This document shows positions 17,667 through 27,315 of a stretch of DNA of 64,000 nucleotides, piece after piece. The translations under genes were made by a program, and so were the position numbers. The notes below the pieces were generated by a model. That model worked only from the letters and a program-made list of their open reading frames with translations. It did not search any database and was not told the DNA's origin. The DNA comes from Colimorpha sp045597945 (GTDB lineage Bacteria; Bacteroidota; Bacteroidia; Bacteroidales; P3), in NCBI GenBank assembly GCA_045597945.1, contig JAZLLD010000058.1, positions 13,924 through 77,923 of the forward strand, read 5' to 3'. How positions within the stretch are numbered: position 1 is the stretch's first letter; every line of letters starts with the position of its first letter.

Positions 17667-18920
17667 ATGATTCCTTTAGCCGAAATACTCCGTCCAACCT
17701 CTTTGGACAACTATATAGGCCAGCAACACTTGGTTGGCGAAGGCGCAGTGCTGCGCACTCTGATTGAGTCGGGCCGCATCCCGTCGATGATTTTCTGGGG
17801 CGCTCCCGGCATCGGAAAGACCACCCTGGCCATGGTGATAAGCCAGACCCTCAACCGCCCGTTCCACACGCTGAGCGCTATCAGCAGCGGTGTGAAGGAG
17901 GTGCGCGAGGTGATTGAGCGAGCCAAAGACGAGGAGGGCGCCATCCTATTTATCGATGAGATTCACCGCTTCTCGAAGTCGCAGCAGGACTCGCTGCTGG
18001 GGGCCGTGGAGCGCGGCATCGTGACACTCATCGGTGCCACGACAGAGAACCCCTCGTTCGAGGTAATCTCGGCTTTGCTCTCGCGCTGCCAGGTATATGT
18101 GCTGAAGGAGTTCGGCGAGGCTGAAATGCGCCAGCTGGTGCAACGCGCCCAGGAGCATTACGCCCAGCAGGGCCGCGAGGTGACTTTCAAGGAGGTGGAC
18201 GCCCTGTTCCGCATCTCGGGCGGCGATGCACGCAAGCTGCTCAACGCCATCGAACTGGTTGTGAACAACAGTGCGGCAGGCCCCGTGGTGGTGGACAACG
18301 CCCACACCACGCAGGTGATTCAGCAGAACCTGGCTTACTACGACAAGCAGGGCGAGATGCACTACGACATTATCTCGGCCTTCATCAAGTCGATGCGTGG
18401 TTCCGACCCCAATGCGGCCGTGTACTGGCTGGCACGTATGATCGAGGGCGGAGAGGACCCGGTGTTTATCGCACGAAGGATGCTGATTTTTGCCTCGGAG
18501 GATGTGGGAAACGCCAACCCCAACGCTTTGTTGCTGGCCAACGCTTGTTTCGACACGGTGAAAAAAATCGGTTATCCGGAATGCAGGATCACGCTGTCGC
18601 AGTGCTGCGTGTATCTGGCCACCTCGGTGAAGAGCAACAGCACCTATATGGCCATCAATAATGCCCTGGAGCTGGTGCGCCGCACGGGCGACCTGCCGGT
18701 GCCGATGCACATACGCAACGCCCCCACCAAGCTGATGAAGCAGATGGGCTACGGCGACGGCTACAAGTATGCCCACGACTATCAGGGCAATTTTGTGGAC
18801 CAAGAGTTTCTGCCCGACGCGCTGCGGGGCGTGAAGTTCTACGAGCCCGGCCAGAATCCGCGCGAGGAAGAAACACGACGCCAGCTGAAGGCTCATTGGC
18901 AGACGAAATATGGCTATTAA
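17667..18920 (+). CDS. rarA: Replication-associated recombination protein RarA (MgsA) AAA+ ATPase
   Basis: 417 residues. The N-terminus RPTSLDNYIGQQHLVG, Walker A GAPGIGKTT, Walker B LFIDEIHRFSKSQQD, sensor 1 IGATTENPSFE and the C-terminal oligomerisation domain with MIEGGEDPVFIARRM are diagnostic. It acts at stalled replication forks, interacting with SSB. The gene stands alone between a repeat and the ABC-F gene. Confidence 0.95.
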   Translation: MIPLAEILRPTSLDNYIGQQHLVGEGAVLRTLIESGRIPSMIFWGAPGIGKTTLAMVISQTLNRPFHTLSAISSGVKEVREVIERAKDEEGAILFIDEIHRFSKSQQDSLLGAVERGIVTLIGATTENPSFEVISALLSRCQVYVLKEFGEAEMRQLVQRAQEHYAQQGREVTFKEVDALFRISGGDARKLLNAIELVVNNSAAGPVVVDNAHTTQVIQQNLAYYDKQGEMHYDIISAFIKSMRGSDPNAAVYWLARMIEGGEDPVFIARRMLIFASEDVGNANPNALLLANACFDTVKKIGYPECRITLSQCCVYLATSVKSNSTYMAINNALELVRRTGDLPVPMHIRNAPTKLMKQMGYGDGYKYAHDYQGNFVDQEFLPDALRGVKFYEPGQNPREEETRRQLKAHWQTKYGY

Positions 18921-18934
18921 TTGTAAAATGTAAA

Positions 18935-19165
18935 TTGTAGAGGGTAGTGTTCCGAGTACGGAGTTGAAGCCTACAACGTGGCGCGACAGCCCACTCTACA
19001 ATCTACATTCTACAATCTAAACTCCCTCATACTCTACAATCTTAAATCTAAAATTAAAAATATAAGTGTATTATGTAGAATTCCGTGTACAGAGTTGAAG
19101 TCTACGATCAATCTCCCCGCACCCGAAACTCTACAATCTAAAATCTTAAATCTAAAATACATACC
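18935..19165 (+). repeat. TCTACAATCT/GTTCCGNGTACGGA intergenic repeat cluster
   Basis: Two degenerate units in tandem, each with GTAGA...GTTCCGAGTACGGAGTTGAAG, a GC-rich middle, and CTCTACAATCT-type runs. It fills the whole space between rarA and the ABC-F gene and ends at the ABC-F start codon. Confidence 0.6.
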
Positions 19166-20962
19166 ATGTCCGACGCACTTCTTACGGTTGAGAATCTGAC
19201 CAAATCTTTTGGCGACAAGCTACTCTTCGACGATATTTCGTTCGGCATCAATGCCGGACAGAAAACCGCCCTGATTGCCCGCAACGGCTACGGCAAATCG
19301 ACACTACTGAACATTCTGACCGGCAAGACGTTGCAGGACTCGGGCAAGGTAACTTTCCGCGGCGATGTCCGCATGGCCTATCTGCCGCAGCAACCCGACT
19401 TGCTGCCGCAGCAGACGGTGCGCAGTTTTGTTTATTCGGCCCAACGCCCCGACCACGAGGATCCCTGGGCTTTTGAGCAGCGGATTGAGGAGATTCTCTC
19501 GCGCCTGAAGTTGGACGACAAGATGGACCAGCAGATGCAGCTGCTTTCGGGCGGCGAGCAGAAGAAGGTGGCTCTGAGCCGCATACTGATTGACGACACC
19601 AATCTGCTGCTACTTGACGAGCCGACCAACCATCTGGATGTGCAGATGATTGAATGGCTGGAGGAGTTTCTTTCGCGTCAGCGCCTGGCCATCTTGATGG
19701 TGACGCACGACCGCTATTTCTTGGACCATGTGTGCCAGGATATTTACGAGATTGACAACAGCCGCCTCTATCATTACCGCGGCAACTACGACTATTATCT
19801 GCGCAAGAAGGCCGAGCGGCAGTACAACGAGCGCGTAGAGGTGGAGAAGGCCAAGAGCCTGTATCGCACCGAGTTGGACTGGATGCGGCGGATGCCCCAG
19901 GCCCGCGGCACCAAGGCGCAGGCCAGAATTGACGCTTTCTATGAGCTGGAGGCCAAGGCGCACACCCGTTTCGACGAGACCCGCCCGCAGCTGACGGTAA
20001 AGACCGAGCGCATAGGCGGCAAAATCTTGGAGATGTACAATGTGACTAAGGGTTTCGACGGCCGCACGATGGTGGACGATTTCAGCTATGTGTTTAAGAA
20101 GGGCGAGAAAATCGGCATCGTGGGACCTAACGGCGTAGGCAAATCGACCTTCCTGAATCTGATCACCGAGAAGATGCGCCCCGACACGGGCCATATTGTT
20201 GTAGGACAGACTATTCAGTTCGGCTTCTACACCCAGGGAGGCATGACGGCACGCGAGGATATGCGTGTGATTGATATTGTGAAAGAGGTGGCCGAGCGCA
20301 TCGACCTGGATAACGGCAAGGAGATGTCGGCACACCAGTTCTTGAGCTATTTCGGCTTTGAGGACATGACGCAATACAACTATTTCGGCAACCTGAGCGG
20401 TGGGGAGAAACGCCGACTATATCTGTTGATGGTGCTGATTGCCAACCCCAACTTCCTGATTCTAGACGAGCCGACTAACGACTTGGATATCTACACGTTG
20501 GAGATTCTTGAGCAGTTCTTGAAGGACTATAAGGGCTGTCTGGTGATTGTGAGCCACGACCGTAGCTTTATGGACCATATTGTGGACCATATCTTTGTGT
20601 TTGAGGGCGATGGGAAGATTCGCGACTATCATTCGAACTATACGCAGTATCTGGCCGAGAAGACCGCCAAACAGCGTTCGGAATCGCTGCAGCGCCGCGA
20701 CGAGAAGCCCAAATATGAGCGCACCCGCTCAGATAAGCCCAAGGCCACCTATAAGCAGCAGAAGGAATATGAAACGCTGACAACAGAGATTGAGGCACTT
20801 ACGGCCGAGAAGACCCAGCTGGAGCATCTGCTGAGCAGCGGCGAGGAGACTGATGTGGATAAGCTGACGACAGCGTCTACCAAGATAGGCGAAATTATCG
20901 CAGCACTGGACGAGAAGGAGTTGCGCTGGCTGGAGCTAGACGAGATTATTAATGGGAATTAA
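19166..20962 (+). CDS. ABC-F family ATPase (Uup-like)
   Basis: 598 residues with two ABC domains and no membrane segments. Walker A motifs are ARNGYGKST (about residue 38) and GPNGVGKST (about 325); signatures LSGGEQKK and LSGGEKRR; Walker B LLLLDEPTNHLD and LILDEPTNDLD. The linker between them carries the basic arm typical of ABC-F proteins, and the C-terminus (about 510-598) is a charged coiled coil as in Uup. Such proteins act on ribosomes or branched DNA. Uup-like is the best guess. Confidence 0.9.
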   Translation: MSDALLTVENLTKSFGDKLLFDDISFGINAGQKTALIARNGYGKSTLLNILTGKTLQDSGKVTFRGDVRMAYLPQQPDLLPQQTVRSFVYSAQRPDHEDPWAFEQRIEEILSRLKLDDKMDQQMQLLSGGEQKKVALSRILIDDTNLLLLDEPTNHLDVQMIEWLEEFLSRQRLAILMVTHDRYFLDHVCQDIYEIDNSRLYHYRGNYDYYLRKKAERQYNERVEVEKAKSLYRTELDWMRRMPQARGTKAQARIDAFYELEAKAHTRFDETRPQLTVKTERIGGKILEMYNVTKGFDGRTMVDDFSYVFKKGEKIGIVGPNGVGKSTFLNLITEKMRPDTGHIVVGQTIQFGFYTQGGMTAREDMRVIDIVKEVAERIDLDNGKEMSAHQFLSYFGFEDMTQYNYFGNLSGGEKRRLYLLMVLIANPNFLILDEPTNDLDIYTLEILEQFLKDYKGCLVIVSHDRSFMDHIVDHIFVFEGDGKIRDYHSNYTQYLAEKTAKQRSESLQRRDEKPKYERTRSDKPKATYKQQKEYETLTTEIEALTAEKTQLEHLLSSGEETDVDKLTTASTKIGEIIAALDEKELRWLELDEIINGN

Positions 20963-21074
20963 GAGGTAAGAGTTGAGAGGTAGAAGTGGGTACCCGATAT
21001 CCGGTTTCCACCAATACTTCAAACTCCCACCAAAACTACAAACTTTTACACCCAAATAAATTTTACCCATATAA

Positions 21075-21896
21075 TCAACCCTGGCTCAAGAATGCGTCGA
21101 TTTGGTCAAGGGTAAGAGATTGTGCTACACTATATTCGCCAACTTGCTCACGGCGCAGAGCCGATAGGAACGCGCCGCTCTCCAAGGCTAGGCCAAGGTC
21201 GCGTGCGATGCTACGGATGTAGGTTCCCTTGCCACAACGAATACGGAAGTCGAGCTGGGGAAGGTGACTAGGCACAGAGCCTAAAGGGTTGTCGTAGAGG
21301 TGATGCTGGGGCTTAGTGGATGAGTCTTCGTCTAGTGCAGGAGCCGACATCTTGAATTCTGCGGGTTGCTCGGTGCCGGGACGGAAGGCAGTAATCTCGA
21401 ATTCTTCGATTTTCACAATCTTGGCCGTAGGAGTTGGTGCTTCTTCGCCCTCGGCAGTCTGTCTGGCATAGTTATAGGCCCGCTGTCCATTGATTTTCAC
21501 AGCACTAAAGATGGGCGGTACCTGCTCCACTTCGCCCAAAAACTGGCCGATTGTATTGTCAATCAGTTCGCGGGTGATATGCTCGTAAGGATAGAAGTGG
21601 TCGATAGCGCGCTCCAAATCGTAGCACGGTGTGGTGGCACCGAGAACCATGGTGCCGGTGTAGACTTTCTCACCGCTTTGGAGTTCGTCGATGCGCTTGG
21701 TTGCCTTACCCACACACACGAGCAAGAGCCCCGTGGCCAGAGGGTCGAGGGTGCCGGCATGACCAATCTTGAATTTCTTCAGACCGTAAGTTCGGCGGAT
21801 GGCCGCCTTGATTTTATTCACAGCCTGAAAGCTGGTCCACTGATAGGGCTTGTCGATGGGCAGGACGGTTCCTGCGAGTAACTGTTCTTCTGTCAT
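21075..21896 (-). CDS. truB: tRNA pseudouridine(55) synthase
   Basis: 273 residues. The catalytic aspartate is in HAGTLDPLATGLL near residue 49; KPYQWTSFQAVNKIK, VPPIFSAVKINGQRAYNYAR and RIRCGKGTYIRSIARDLG are standard. Between about 150 and 190 it has a somewhat longer loop (EFKMSAPALDEDSS). Last gene of the leftward ftsX-DUF3098-uppP-truB block, an order common in Bacteroidetes. Confidence 0.95.
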   Translation of the reverse strand: MTEEQLLAGTVLPIDKPYQWTSFQAVNKIKAAIRRTYGLKKFKIGHAGTLDPLATGLLLVCVGKATKRIDELQSGEKVYTGTMVLGATTPCYDLERAIDHFYPYEHITRELIDNTIGQFLGEVEQVPPIFSAVKINGQRAYNYARQTAEGEEAPTPTAKIVKIEEFEITAFRPGTEQPAEFKMSAPALDEDSSTKPQHHLYDNPLGSVPSHLPQLDFRIRCGKGTYIRSIARDLGLALESGAFLSALRREQVGEYSVAQSLTLDQIDAFLSQG

Positions 21897-21974
21897 GTAA
21901 GGAAAAACTAAAGGTGAAAAGGAGTGTCGCGGTGCACCTCACTTTTCACCTTATAATGTGATAATTAGATCGGA

Positions 21975-22781
21975 TTAAGAAAACATGGGGACCACGATTG
22001 CCAACACGCCGACGACTGCGCAATAGAGTGCGAACCAGATTAAATTGCCACGTTTTACGATGTTGATCATCCATTTGCAAGCAAGGCATCCGCTAACGAA
22101 GGCGGCAAGGAAGCCGACAATCAGAGATGTGGTGGGCAGGCCTGCCATGGCGGTAGAGACGCCCACTTCAATCATATCCTTGGTGTCGAGAAGTGCTTCG
22201 CCGAGGATGGGAGGAATGACCATGAGGAAAGAGAACTGGGCAAGTTTCTCTTTTTTATTACCAAGCAGAAGACCCGTAGCGATAGTGCTTCCAGAGCGGG
22301 ACAGCCCCGGGAGCACAGCTATAGCCTGGGCGATACCAATGATGAAGGCATGCAGGGGAGAGATATTCTCGCGCTGGCGGGGCTTGGCCCAATAGCTGAA
22401 AGCCAGCAAGGTGGCGGTGATAAGCAGGCAGATGCCGACAACCAGGAGTCCGCTACCGAAGATTTCTTCGACCTTGTCTTTGAAAAGGAAGCCCACCACG
22501 GCAACAGGAATCATGGAAATGAGGATGTTGACGACATAGCGCGTGCCCTCATTCCATTTGAATTTGAAGAAATCCTGGAAAAGCCATACGATTTCTTTCC
22601 ACAGAATGACACAAGTGCTGAGCACTGTTGCGACATGCACGGCCACGGTGAAAGCCAGGTTTTCCTCGCCGTTAAGGCCGAAGAGGGTGGCACCGATAGT
22701 GAGGTGGCCGCTAGAACTGACAGGGAGGTATTCGGTGAGGCCTTGTACCAAACCGAGGATAAGCGACTGCAACCAATCCAT
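21975..22781 (-). CDS. uppP: Undecaprenyl-diphosphatase
   Basis: 268 residues, about seven to eight membrane helices. Motif 1 QGLTEYLPVSSSGHL (residues 15-29) and motif 2 PGLSRSGSTIATG carry the conserved Glu, Ser and Arg. It recycles undecaprenyl pyrophosphate for cell-wall synthesis and can confer bacitracin tolerance. Located between DUF3098 and truB on the same strand. Confidence 0.95.
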   Translation of the reverse strand: MDWLQSLILGLVQGLTEYLPVSSSGHLTIGATLFGLNGEENLAFTVAVHVATVLSTCVILWKEIVWLFQDFFKFKWNEGTRYVVNILISMIPVAVVGFLFKDKVEEIFGSGLLVVGICLLITATLLAFSYWAKPRQRENISPLHAFIIGIAQAIAVLPGLSRSGSTIATGLLLGNKKEKLAQFSFLMVIPPILGEALLDTKDMIEVGVSTAMAGLPTTSLIVGFLAAFVSGCLACKWMINIVKRGNLIWFALYCAVVGVLAIVVPMFS

Positions 22782-22813
22782 AGTGTTGTAGTTTTATGAT
22801 TGATACTGGGTTA

Positions 22814-23077
22814 TTAGTTCTTCTTGCTCTTGAACATGATGGCCACAATCTCGGCCACAAAGCCCAAGATAATGAAGATAGGAGCCACATAGAGACGGCG
22901 GGTGTTGAACATGGCGGAGTTAAACACATTGGGGTCGTCGGAGCCGCCACCGCAGAGGAATATGTAGCCGAGGGCCAGCAGAATAACGCCGGCAATCATG
23001 ATGATATAGTTGACTTTAGTGAAAAGGAAGTCGAACTGATTGTTGCTTTTGTTGTCAGAAGAGGTTTCTTTTGCCAT
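22814..23077 (-). CDS. DUF3098 membrane protein
   Basis: 87 residues from the ATG at 23077 (MAKETSSDN). Two membrane helices (about 24-43 and 62-82) separated by a loop with GGGSDDPNVFN, the mark of DUF3098. The family is found in Bacteroidetes between ftsX and uppP, as here; function unknown, a link to division or envelope synthesis is guessed from context. Confidence 0.85.
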   Translation of the reverse strand: MAKETSSDNKSNNQFDFLFTKVNYIIMIAGVILLALGYIFLCGGGSDDPNVFNSAMFNTRRLYVAPIFIILGFVAEIVAIMFKSKKN

Positions 23078-23126
23078 GATGTATTGTGTTTTTCTGTCTC
23101 GCAAAGAGATGTTTTTATTGTATTAT

Positions 23127-23999
23127 CTAATTATTATAACGCAAATAGCGATTGACTGCGAAAAGGGTGGAGAGGTAGGACAGCAGAATACCGAGCACCA
23201 CGAGGATGACAGCGATGGCCGCATACCAAATCATGTGGTCGGGGTTGAGGAGGTCCATGCCGACAAGCGACTGATTAAGAGCGCCCAGGGCAACCGCAAG
23301 GATGGCGGCGGCGATAAGGGCACCGAGAAGGCCATACCAGATACTGCGACTTACAAACGGACGCGCGATAAATCCATGCTTAGCACCCACGAGCCTCATA
23401 GTGGTGACGGTCTCGCGCTGGGCATAAAGCGCAATGCGGATGGTGCTGGAAATGATTAGAATACTGATAATCACAAGCAGAACCATGAAAATAACCAAGA
23501 ACCATGTGATGTTGAAGAACACACCATTCAGCTCGTTGACCACATTTTCTTGATAGGCAACACCGGTCACATTTTCAAGTGCGCCAACCTTGGACGTGAA
23601 ATTCTCGATAGTCTTGCTCCTATCAGCCTGGTGCATCTCAGGCAGATAGTTGGCCTTGAGATTAACCATGAGCGAGGGGTAGAGCGGATTGTAGCCACAG
23701 AAAGAGACGAAATCATCGTTCAACTCCTCTGAGAATATCTCGGCAGCCTGCTGGCGCGAGATGTAGTCGACATGCTTCACCTCGGGCATGGTTTCAATCT
23801 TCATCTTCAAGAGGTCGGCCATCTCGTCGCTGATTTCCGGCTCAAGGTCCACCTTGAAAGTGATGCGCTCCTGCATATCGTGGGTGGTGCGATAGGAGTG
23901 ATATTCCAAAAGAAGACACATTCCGAGGAGAAGCATTACCAGGGTGATGCTCAGGATGGTGGAGGAATGTGTCTCCCAAATATTTACTTTATTTTTCAA
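23127..23999 (-). CDS. ftsX: Cell-division protein FtsX
   Basis: 290 residues. One N-terminal membrane helix (about 15-35), a periplasmic domain containing KMETMPEVKHVDYISRQQA and YNPLYPSLMVNLK, and three C-terminal helices with the loop RETVTTMRLVGAKHGFIARPF. With FtsE (not in the window) it transmits a signal to peptidoglycan hydrolases at the septum. First gene of the conserved leftward block. Confidence 0.9.
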   Translation of the reverse strand: MKNKVNIWETHSSTILSITLVMLLLGMCLLLEYHSYRTTHDMQERITFKVDLEPEISDEMADLLKMKIETMPEVKHVDYISRQQAAEIFSEELNDDFVSFCGYNPLYPSLMVNLKANYLPEMHQADRSKTIENFTSKVGALENVTGVAYQENVVNELNGVFFNITWFLVIFMVLLVIISILIISSTIRIALYAQRETVTTMRLVGAKHGFIARPFVSRSIWYGLLGALIAAAILAVALGALNQSLVGMDLLNPDHMIWYAAIAVILVVLGILLSYLSTLFAVNRYLRYNN

Positions 24000-24028
24000 C
24001 TTCTGAAAATCAAAGTGTTACAACAATG

Positions 24029-25168
24029 TTAGTTAGCCAACATCACGGGCATGACAAGCATGAGGATGTCTTCGGGGGAGTCTTCTTCCTCGGTGATGGG
24101 GAAGATAATGCCGGCGCGGCTGGGATGCGACATCTCAATCATAATCTGCTCGGTCTCAATGTTCTGAACCATCTCGGCCAGGAACTTGGCGTTGAAGCCG
24201 ATTTCCATGGGTTCGCCCTCATACTGACAGGGCATCTTCTCGTGAGCATCGTTGGAGAATTCGATATCCTCGGTGCTGAGCTGAAGCTCGTGCTCCTGAA
24301 TGCTGAGGCGGACCTGGTGAGTGGACTGGTTGGCAAACAGCCCCACGCGGCGCAGGATATTGAGGAAGGAAGAGCGGTCGAGAGTCAGCTTATTGGGGTT
24401 CTCCTTGGGGATGGCGGCATCATAGTTGGGGTACTTGCCATCCACGAGGCGGCAGATGATATAGAAATTGTCGAAAGTGAAGAAAACGTTCACATTATTG
24501 TATTCAACTTTGACATCAAACTCCTCTTTGCGAGAAGCCAGGATGCTCTTCATCATGGTGACAGGTTTGCGGGGCAGGATGAAGCTGACAGGAGTGTCGC
24601 ACTTGATGTCGGAACGGCGATAGCGCACCAGTTTGTGGGCATCGGTGGCCACAAAGGTGGTGTTTTCGGCAGTGATATCGCAGAAGATACCACCCATCTG
24701 AGGACGCATTTCATCGGTAGAGGCGGCGAAAGCGGTCTTGCTGATAGCGTTGATCATAGCCGAGCTAGGCATGATGATGGTGGAAGTCTCGCGGGCCTCG
24801 GGCATATTGGGGAAAGTCTCGGGGTTCTTGCCTGCCAGACGGTATTTACCCTCTCCGGAGATGATGGTGATACCAAAGTTGGAATCATCAACGCTGAAGG
24901 TCAGGGGCACATCGTCAAGGCTCTTGAGGATGTCAATCAGCAACTTGGACGGCACTGCGATGTCGGCCAATCCTTCCATTTTGGAGGTTTCGACCTCCAT
25001 CTTGGTCACGAGAGTGGTTTCAAGGTCGGTGGCGCGAATGGTCAGCAGACCTTCGTCCAAATGGAAATGGAAGCAACTGATGATAGGCACGGTGTTATTG
25101 TTACCGATAACGCCGCTGATAGACTGGATTTGCTTGGAAAGCAGCAAGCTATTGACGATGAATTTCAT
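24029..25168 (-). CDS. dnaN: DNA polymerase III beta sliding clamp
   Basis: 379 residues, three repeated clamp folds. VSSKLL-like start (MKFIVNSLLLSKQIQSISGV), FAASTDEMRPQMGGIF, VATDAHKLVRYR and the C-terminal LVMPVMLAN that forms part of the clamp's peptide pocket. It is not next to dnaA or recF, as usual in Bacteroidetes. ftsX begins 29 bases after its stop on the same strand. Confidence 0.95.
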   Translation of the reverse strand: MKFIVNSLLLSKQIQSISGVIGNNNTVPIISCFHFHLDEGLLTIRATDLETTLVTKMEVETSKMEGLADIAVPSKLLIDILKSLDDVPLTFSVDDSNFGITIISGEGKYRLAGKNPETFPNMPEARETSTIIMPSSAMINAISKTAFAASTDEMRPQMGGIFCDITAENTTFVATDAHKLVRYRRSDIKCDTPVSFILPRKPVTMMKSILASRKEEFDVKVEYNNVNVFFTFDNFYIICRLVDGKYPNYDAAIPKENPNKLTLDRSSFLNILRRVGLFANQSTHQVRLSIQEHELQLSTEDIEFSNDAHEKMPCQYEGEPMEIGFNAKFLAEMVQNIETEQIMIEMSHPSRAGIIFPITEEEDSPEDILMLVMPVMLAN

Positions 25169-25301
25169 ATTGTTGAATCTTTTTTTGCGTTAATAAATCA
25201 TTTCTTTTAATTTGCAAAATTAATATATTTATTTCAATTAAAAGAAACATTATTTCATTTTTTATCAACACCCTTTCGTTAGTCGCGAGACGAAGTGGTG
25301 A

Positions 25302-25676
25302 CTAGTCAAGCGAATAGCACACGCCTTCGGGCAGGTCGATGTTGGTGTGGTAAGTGCAGTAGGCCTTTGAGTATCTGTCATCTAGGTACATCTCACCGCT
25401 GATTTCCTCATCCACCTCGAAGCGCGACCGAGTGCGATAAAGGATGATGCAATTCTTGTAGGTCTTGCCGGTCTGGTCGCGGTAATCTTTGCCGATTGAG
25501 TCAGGGCTGCTGACCGAGATAAGCCAGCCAAAATCCAACTCAGAGATGCTGGCGCTCATCATGGAACAATTCACATAGTCCACCACCTTGCCCTTGAAAG
25601 GGAAAGTCTCCACATTCTTGCCGCAGGAGCAGAACAAAAACATCAGCCCGATGGCTAAAAACAAATATCTTTTCAT
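25302..25676 (-). CDS. Small lipoprotein of unknown function
   Basis: 124 residues. Lipobox FCSC at about residue 18. The mature part has mixed strands and three cysteines near the C-terminus. No family recognised. It begins 18 bases after dapD on the same strand and is probably cotranscribed with it. Confidence 0.65.
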   Translation of the reverse strand: MKRYLFLAIGLMFLFCSCGKNVETFPFKGKVVDYVNCSMMSASISELDFGWLISVSSPDSIGKDYRDQTGKTYKNCIILYRTRSRFEVDEEISGEMYLDDRYSKAYCTYHTNIDLPEGVCYSLD

Positions 25677-25694
25677 AAAGTAAAATTTGCTATA

Positions 25695-26513
25695 TTAAAC
25701 ACTTACACCATAGTCGCGGAGCGCCTGGTTGAGGGAGGTCTTCTTGTCGGTAGACTCGCTGCGGCGACCAATAATCAATGCGCAGCTCACCTGGTAGTCG
25801 CCAGCCGGATAATGGCGGGTGTAGCTGCCGGGAATCACGATGCTGCGTGCCGGCACACGACCTTTATAGGTAATTGGCTCTTCGTTAGTTACATCTATTA
25901 TATGGGTACTAGCCGTGATAACGGTATTGGCGCCGATAACGGCCTCTTCTTCCACATGGGCGCCCTCAACAATGATGCTGCGGCTGCCGATGAAGCAGTT
26001 GTCCTCGATGATGACCGGTGCGGCCTGCACGGGTTCCAGCACACCGCCGATGCCCACACCACCGCTGAGGTGTACATTCTTGCCAATCTGGGCGCAGCTG
26101 CCCACGGTGGCCCAGGTGTCAACCATAGTACCGCTATCAACATAGGCACCGATATTCACATACGAAGGCATCATCACCACACCGGGAGCCAGATAGGCAC
26201 CGTGGCGAGCAATGGCATGAGGCACAACACGCACCTGCTGCTCGGCATAATTTTTCTTTAGCGGAATTTTATCGTGGAACTCAAAAGGCCCGCACTCCAC
26301 AGTCTGCATATCGCAGATGGGGAAATAAAGAATCACGGCCTTCTTCAGCCAGTCATTCACCTTCCAGCCGGCATCGCCCTTCTCGGCAATGCGTAGCTGA
26401 CCGCGGTCCAACTGGTTGATAACCTCGCGGATAGTATCTTGGATTTGAGCATCTTTCAGCAAATCGCGGTTGTCCCACGCCTGCTCGATGATAGTCTGTC
26501 TTTCGTCTTTCAT
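25695..26513 (-). CDS. dapD: Tetrahydrodipicolinate N-succinyltransferase
   Basis: 272 residues from the ATG at 26513 (MKDERQTII). The left-handed beta-helix hexapeptide repeats run from about 95 to 225 (VNIGAYVDSGTMVDTWATVG, VHLSGGVGIGG, GAHVEEEAVIGANTVI). It succinylates tetrahydrodipicolinate in the lysine/meso-diaminopimelate pathway. An 18-base palindrome lies 19 bases upstream. Confidence 0.95.
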   Translation of the reverse strand: MKDERQTIIEQAWDNRDLLKDAQIQDTIREVINQLDRGQLRIAEKGDAGWKVNDWLKKAVILYFPICDMQTVECGPFEFHDKIPLKKNYAEQQVRVVPHAIARHGAYLAPGVVMMPSYVNIGAYVDSGTMVDTWATVGSCAQIGKNVHLSGGVGIGGVLEPVQAAPVIIEDNCFIGSRSIIVEGAHVEEEAVIGANTVITASTHIIDVTNEEPITYKGRVPARSIVIPGSYTRHYPAGDYQVSCALIIGRRSESTDKKTSLNQALRDYGVSV

Positions 26514-26531
26514 AAAAGGCGAAACGCAGAA

Positions 26532-26549
26532 ATACAATATTTATTGTAT
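26532..26549. promoter_or_regulatory. Perfect 18-bp palindrome upstream of dapD
   Basis: ATACAATA-TT-TATTGTAT, centred about 28 bases before the dapD start. The AT-rich dyad looks like a regulator site; no T-run follows, so it is unlikely to be a terminator. The regulator is unknown. Confidence 0.3.
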
Positions 26550-26603
26550 GAGCTGCGAAAAAAAAAGATTTGCCAGGCAAAAATGTTTCGTGCAGACCTG
26601 GAG

Positions 26604-27065
26604 CTACAGCTGGCTGTTGTTTGAAAGGCGTTCTTCCCTGGCCTGGCGGCGGAATTCCTCGCGCTCGGCCCATTCCTCATGGCTGACGGCAAGGGCTAAA
26701 CTGATAGTTCTCTCGGGGCTGATTTTGCGGTGTTCGCAATGCTGCTCATGGCGGAGGATAGACAAGGGATATTTATTTCTTAATTCTTGATATTCACAAT
26801 TTTGCAGCAATATTTCATTGCGCTTCAGGTGCTCGCGATTGGCCTTGAGATCTTTCCACAATTTGAAGTAGTCCATGCGGAAACAGATATACCAAATGGT
26901 GATCAGCGCCCACACCGGGCCCATGGCACCGATAATGATGAGGATGGGTAGCGTCTGGTTCATGTTCATGGCAATCCACACTGTAATGTAGCCGATACCC
27001 AGCATGGTGGCAAACAGCAGAGAGGACCATGCCAACTTCCATTTGATTTTCTTTGAATCTTTCAT
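26604..27065 (-). CDS. Small two-helix membrane protein of unknown function
   Basis: 153 residues. Two membrane helices (about 10-32 and 39-61), then a charged cytoplasmic tail that is mostly helical (KLWKDLKANREHLKRNEILL and EEWAEREEFRRQAREE). No family recognised. It ends 90 bases before dapD on the same strand. Confidence 0.6.
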   Translation of the reverse strand: MKDSKKIKWKLAWSSLLFATMLGIGYITVWIAMNMNQTLPILIIIGAMGPVWALITIWYICFRMDYFKLWKDLKANREHLKRNEILLQNCEYQELRNKYPLSILRHEQHCEHRKISPERTISLALAVSHEEWAEREEFRRQAREERLSNNSQL

Positions 27066-27194
27066 AATATCAACATTTTAAAACTACTGACATAGTTTTT
27101 ATCGCATTCGTTTGAATCTGCAAAGATACTAAATTTTTCACAAAGAGGAGAAAAAAACTTGTTTCCAAGAGACCCGAAACACCTTCGTAACTCC

Positions 27195-27315
27195 GCCAGT
27201 TTTACCTTATTTATTCTATAGTTATACCTTATTTATTCTATTCCATATAGGATAAATATAGTATAACTAAGGTATAAATATAGGATAAGGAACGGGCTTA
27301 GGGCGGGAGAAGCGC
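27195..27315 (+). repeat. 11-bp-phased palindromic intergenic element, copy 3
   Basis: CCAGTTTTACCTTATTTATT, then AGTTATACC and TTATTTATTCTATT units, their complements, and the conserved GGATAAGGAACGGG end. Same orientation as 12632-12735. The rest of the gap 27066-27519 shows no gene. Confidence 0.8.
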
